64,000 nucleotides of DNA, from assembly GCF_000165425.1 (NCBI RefSeq), contig NW_001799433.1, positions 49,587 to 113,586 on the forward strand. Reading direction: 5' to 3'. The notes beneath the pieces were generated by a model. It saw only the letters and a list, made by a program, of their open reading frames with translations. It was not told where the DNA came from and did not search any database. Of the stretch, positions 62,077-64,000 are shown piece by piece. This DNA is from Paramecium tetraurelia. Lineage: Eukaryota > Ciliophora > Oligohymenophorea > Peniculida > Parameciidae. Position numbers and translations under genes: made by a program. Within the stretch, counting starts at the first letter, position 1, and each line of letters starts with the position of its first letter.

Positions 62077-62630
62077 TGGTAGTAAAGCTTTTGAGAATAT
62101 ATATTGTTAATTTAAAAATAATCGAAACAGTCTTAATTTCTCAAATCTTCAATTATGGAAGGATTTCATGACATATTATGGTCTCCTTCATAAAATTTAT
62201 AATTATGTTTTCCAGAAAATATACAAATAGAAATCTAATTTAGCAGTAGTTGTGCACGTCAAGCAAGTTGATTGATAGAGAATTTGGTGTAAATCATTTG
62301 TTCCATAAGTTATAGAAATGTTGAAAATAGTCTGTGTATTATATTGCTAATTAATATCAATAAGGAAATAAAATAATTTTATGTTATTTAAAACCATTAT
62401 ATCAAATATTCATAATTTAAAGAAATTATTAAAGCTTTAATGAATCTAAATAACTTAGGTTAATAAATAGTCATATTTTTGATTTTAAATGAAATGAAAG
62501 CAATCTTTTGTTTTTGCTACCTTATAAGATGGAAGAACCTGTAATTCATGATTGTTTAAGACACAAATATAATTATGGATTTTTATAATCGTTAATTTTA
62601 TATATTTATTCTAAGTAATTATAATTTTGA

Positions 62631-63803
62631 ATGAGAAAAAAAGTTGACAAAATAAAAAAAAGTATTTGATTTTATTAAGATAGAACCTTGGAGTGATTAT
62701 GAGGATGCTTAGGTAATGTAATTAGTGGAACAATATGGGCCACACAAATGGACATTTATAGCATCTAAATTGTAAGGCAGGATAGGAAAATAATGCAGGG
62801 AACGGTATGAAATTTTGAGTAATTTAGTTGGCATAATCATTTGAATCCCTTGATAAAAAAGTCACCTTGGGAATATGAGGAGGAGTGGATTTTATTTTTG
62901 TATCACGAAGCAATTAGTAATGAATGGGCAGAAATTGCTAAACATTTAGAAGGAAGAACTGATAACGCAATCAAGAATCATTGGAACTCTGGCATGAAGA
63001 AGAGAATGAATGAGTTTAGAGAGAAGTTATTGAAAATAAGATAGCAATTTTAATAAAAAGGGTTTTAAATTTGAATTAAAGAAGGTAGGCATACTATTTT
63101 AGATTAATTTGTGAACCCTTTTGAAAGGAAAGCAATTGAAATAATATTTTTAAATAAAAAGTATGTAAGCTTAATCACAGACACCGAGGAAGAGGAAGAT
63201 GAGATAGATGAGCCAGCAATAATACAAATTCCTATGCTAAGAACACCACTCTGATGAACTCGAAGCAATTTTAATAATCATGTATTATAACTGTATATGA
63301 AGTTTGAAATCAGAAGCAAATACATCAGTAAGCATCCTAGGAGAAATAGAATGCATAGAAAGTATTTGATATACAAGAAGAATTAAATGAAGGAAATCGA
63401 GAAAGAAAAGGAGAACAAAAATATAAGTAATGTGCAACCAGTCCAAATTGAATCAAGACAAATGTTTTCGATGCAATAATTGGATCAAACCCCATTAAAA
63501 GTGTATAAGTAAAGATCAGTTTGGATATAATTTAGTGATGACTACTACTAAACACCAGCAGCATTCAATCGAGTACAAAGATTAGCAATTAGCAGTTCCA
63601 AATTTAGTTAATTTAAAAGTGCAGTCTAAGTAAGAGGAAATCTATCAATTAGAATGAAACATTCCAGAATTAGTTATAAGAAGAATTAAAGCAAAATTTA
63701 TTTTTATGATTATTGTTAAATTAACAAAGCAATTAGAATTCATCACAATCTATTTGCTTTGACCAATAAAACTTATTTTAATCATTCTAAATTTATATTG
63801 TGA
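62631..63803 (+). CDS. R2R3-type MYB DNA-binding protein
   Basis: Starts MRKKVDKIKK, 18-nt intron, then repeat 1: EPWSDYEDAQVMQLVEQYGP, HKWTFIASKLQGRIGKQCRE and, over a 23-nt intron near 62812-62834, RWHNHLNPLIKK. Repeat 2: SPWEYEEEWILFLYHEAISN, EWAEIAKHLEGRTDNAIKN HWNS. The tryptophan spacing and the recognition-helix words GRIGKQCRERW and GRTDNAIKNHW match c-Myb R2 and R3, so sequence-specific DNA binding is expected. After the repeats a Gln-rich, acidic (EEEDEIDEPA) and basic region runs through introns that I could not fix between 63050 and 63300; the last part has VQPVQIESRQMF and ends by TGA 63801-63803. Confidence 0.83.
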
Positions 63804-64000
63804 ATAAATAATTTTATAAATTCATGAAATTTAGAACTTGTACAGACGTGGCTCTTCTTCCATCTTTGGAAAAAGAATCCAAATTCTGGTCACAGTTGCA
63901 ATGGAGTATTTCTTGCAGATACCTTGATATATAAATGGGCACAACCTTACTTTCGTAATATACAATAAAATACAATAGGATATCTTACAGCCTTAAAATG
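63804..64000. other. Window edge; possible partial gene
   Basis: A forward frame from ATG about 63824 (MKFRTCTDVALLPSLEKESK) is open to the edge, but the reverse strand is also open over much of it (KYSIATVTRIWILFPKMEEE). GC content is higher than in spacers, suggesting coding sequence, but the strand cannot be decided here. Confidence 0.3.

Overview
This window looks like macronuclear DNA of a ciliate, most probably a Paramecium species. TAA and TAG are read as glutamine throughout and only TGA ends genes. Genes carry tiny introns (mostly 19-33 nt, GTA...TAG), are separated by very short AT-rich spacers (often 20-45 bp) and lie on both strands. The same code occurs in Tetrahymena, but introns this short point to Paramecium. 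Open frames called with the standard code are therefore fragments; the spans here were read with TGA as the only stop and with introns placed by eye, so exon borders are approximate unless stated. A 150-base run of N marks an assembly gap at 25145-25294.

Layout. 1-19.6 kb: tail-edge fragment, a CTD-type phosphatase, mitochondrial ATP synthase beta (with a one-base insertion), a giant CFAP46-like axonemal gene, a kinesin, a Cys/His-rich protein, a coiled-coil protein, and an unusual fusion of a small-GTPase-like domain, radial spoke protein 3 and a TerD-like C-terminus. 20-28 kb: three paralogous small ubiquitin-like genes surrounding ARL6/BBS3 and a large coiled-coil gene. 28-38.8 kb: a C2/zinc-motif protein and an unknown protein that start 11 bp apart on opposite strands, a coiled-coil protein, a TUL1/DSC-like membrane RING ligase, another coiled-coil protein, a small secreted protein and a membrane-anchored pepsin-like protein lacking both active-site glycines. 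38.8-46 kb: a divergent kinesin, a fourth ubiquitin-like gene ending exactly in Gly-Gly, an unknown gene, a PTB-like RNA-binding protein and a CEP19-like protein. 46-53 kb: a SAXO microtubule protein, a calmodulin-like pseudogene, an EF-hand protein, a small membrane protein, PIG-Q and a DRC5-like protein. 53-64 kb: a hybrid histidine kinase, SKP1, a uridine kinase, several unknown coiled or charged proteins and an R2R3 MYB factor.

Themes. At least seven genes belong to motile cilia or basal bodies (CFAP46, RSP3 fusion, ARL6, CEP19, SAXO, DRC5, kinesins), as expected for a ciliate and not an operon. The most notable find is the family of four ubiquitin-like proteins (about 106-121 aa) with differing C-termini (GG, GGR, GGQ, none), two of them an inverted duplicate pair including flanks. 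A RING ligase and SKP1 lie in the same window, but no E1, E2 or protease was seen next to them, so a functional link is only a possibility.
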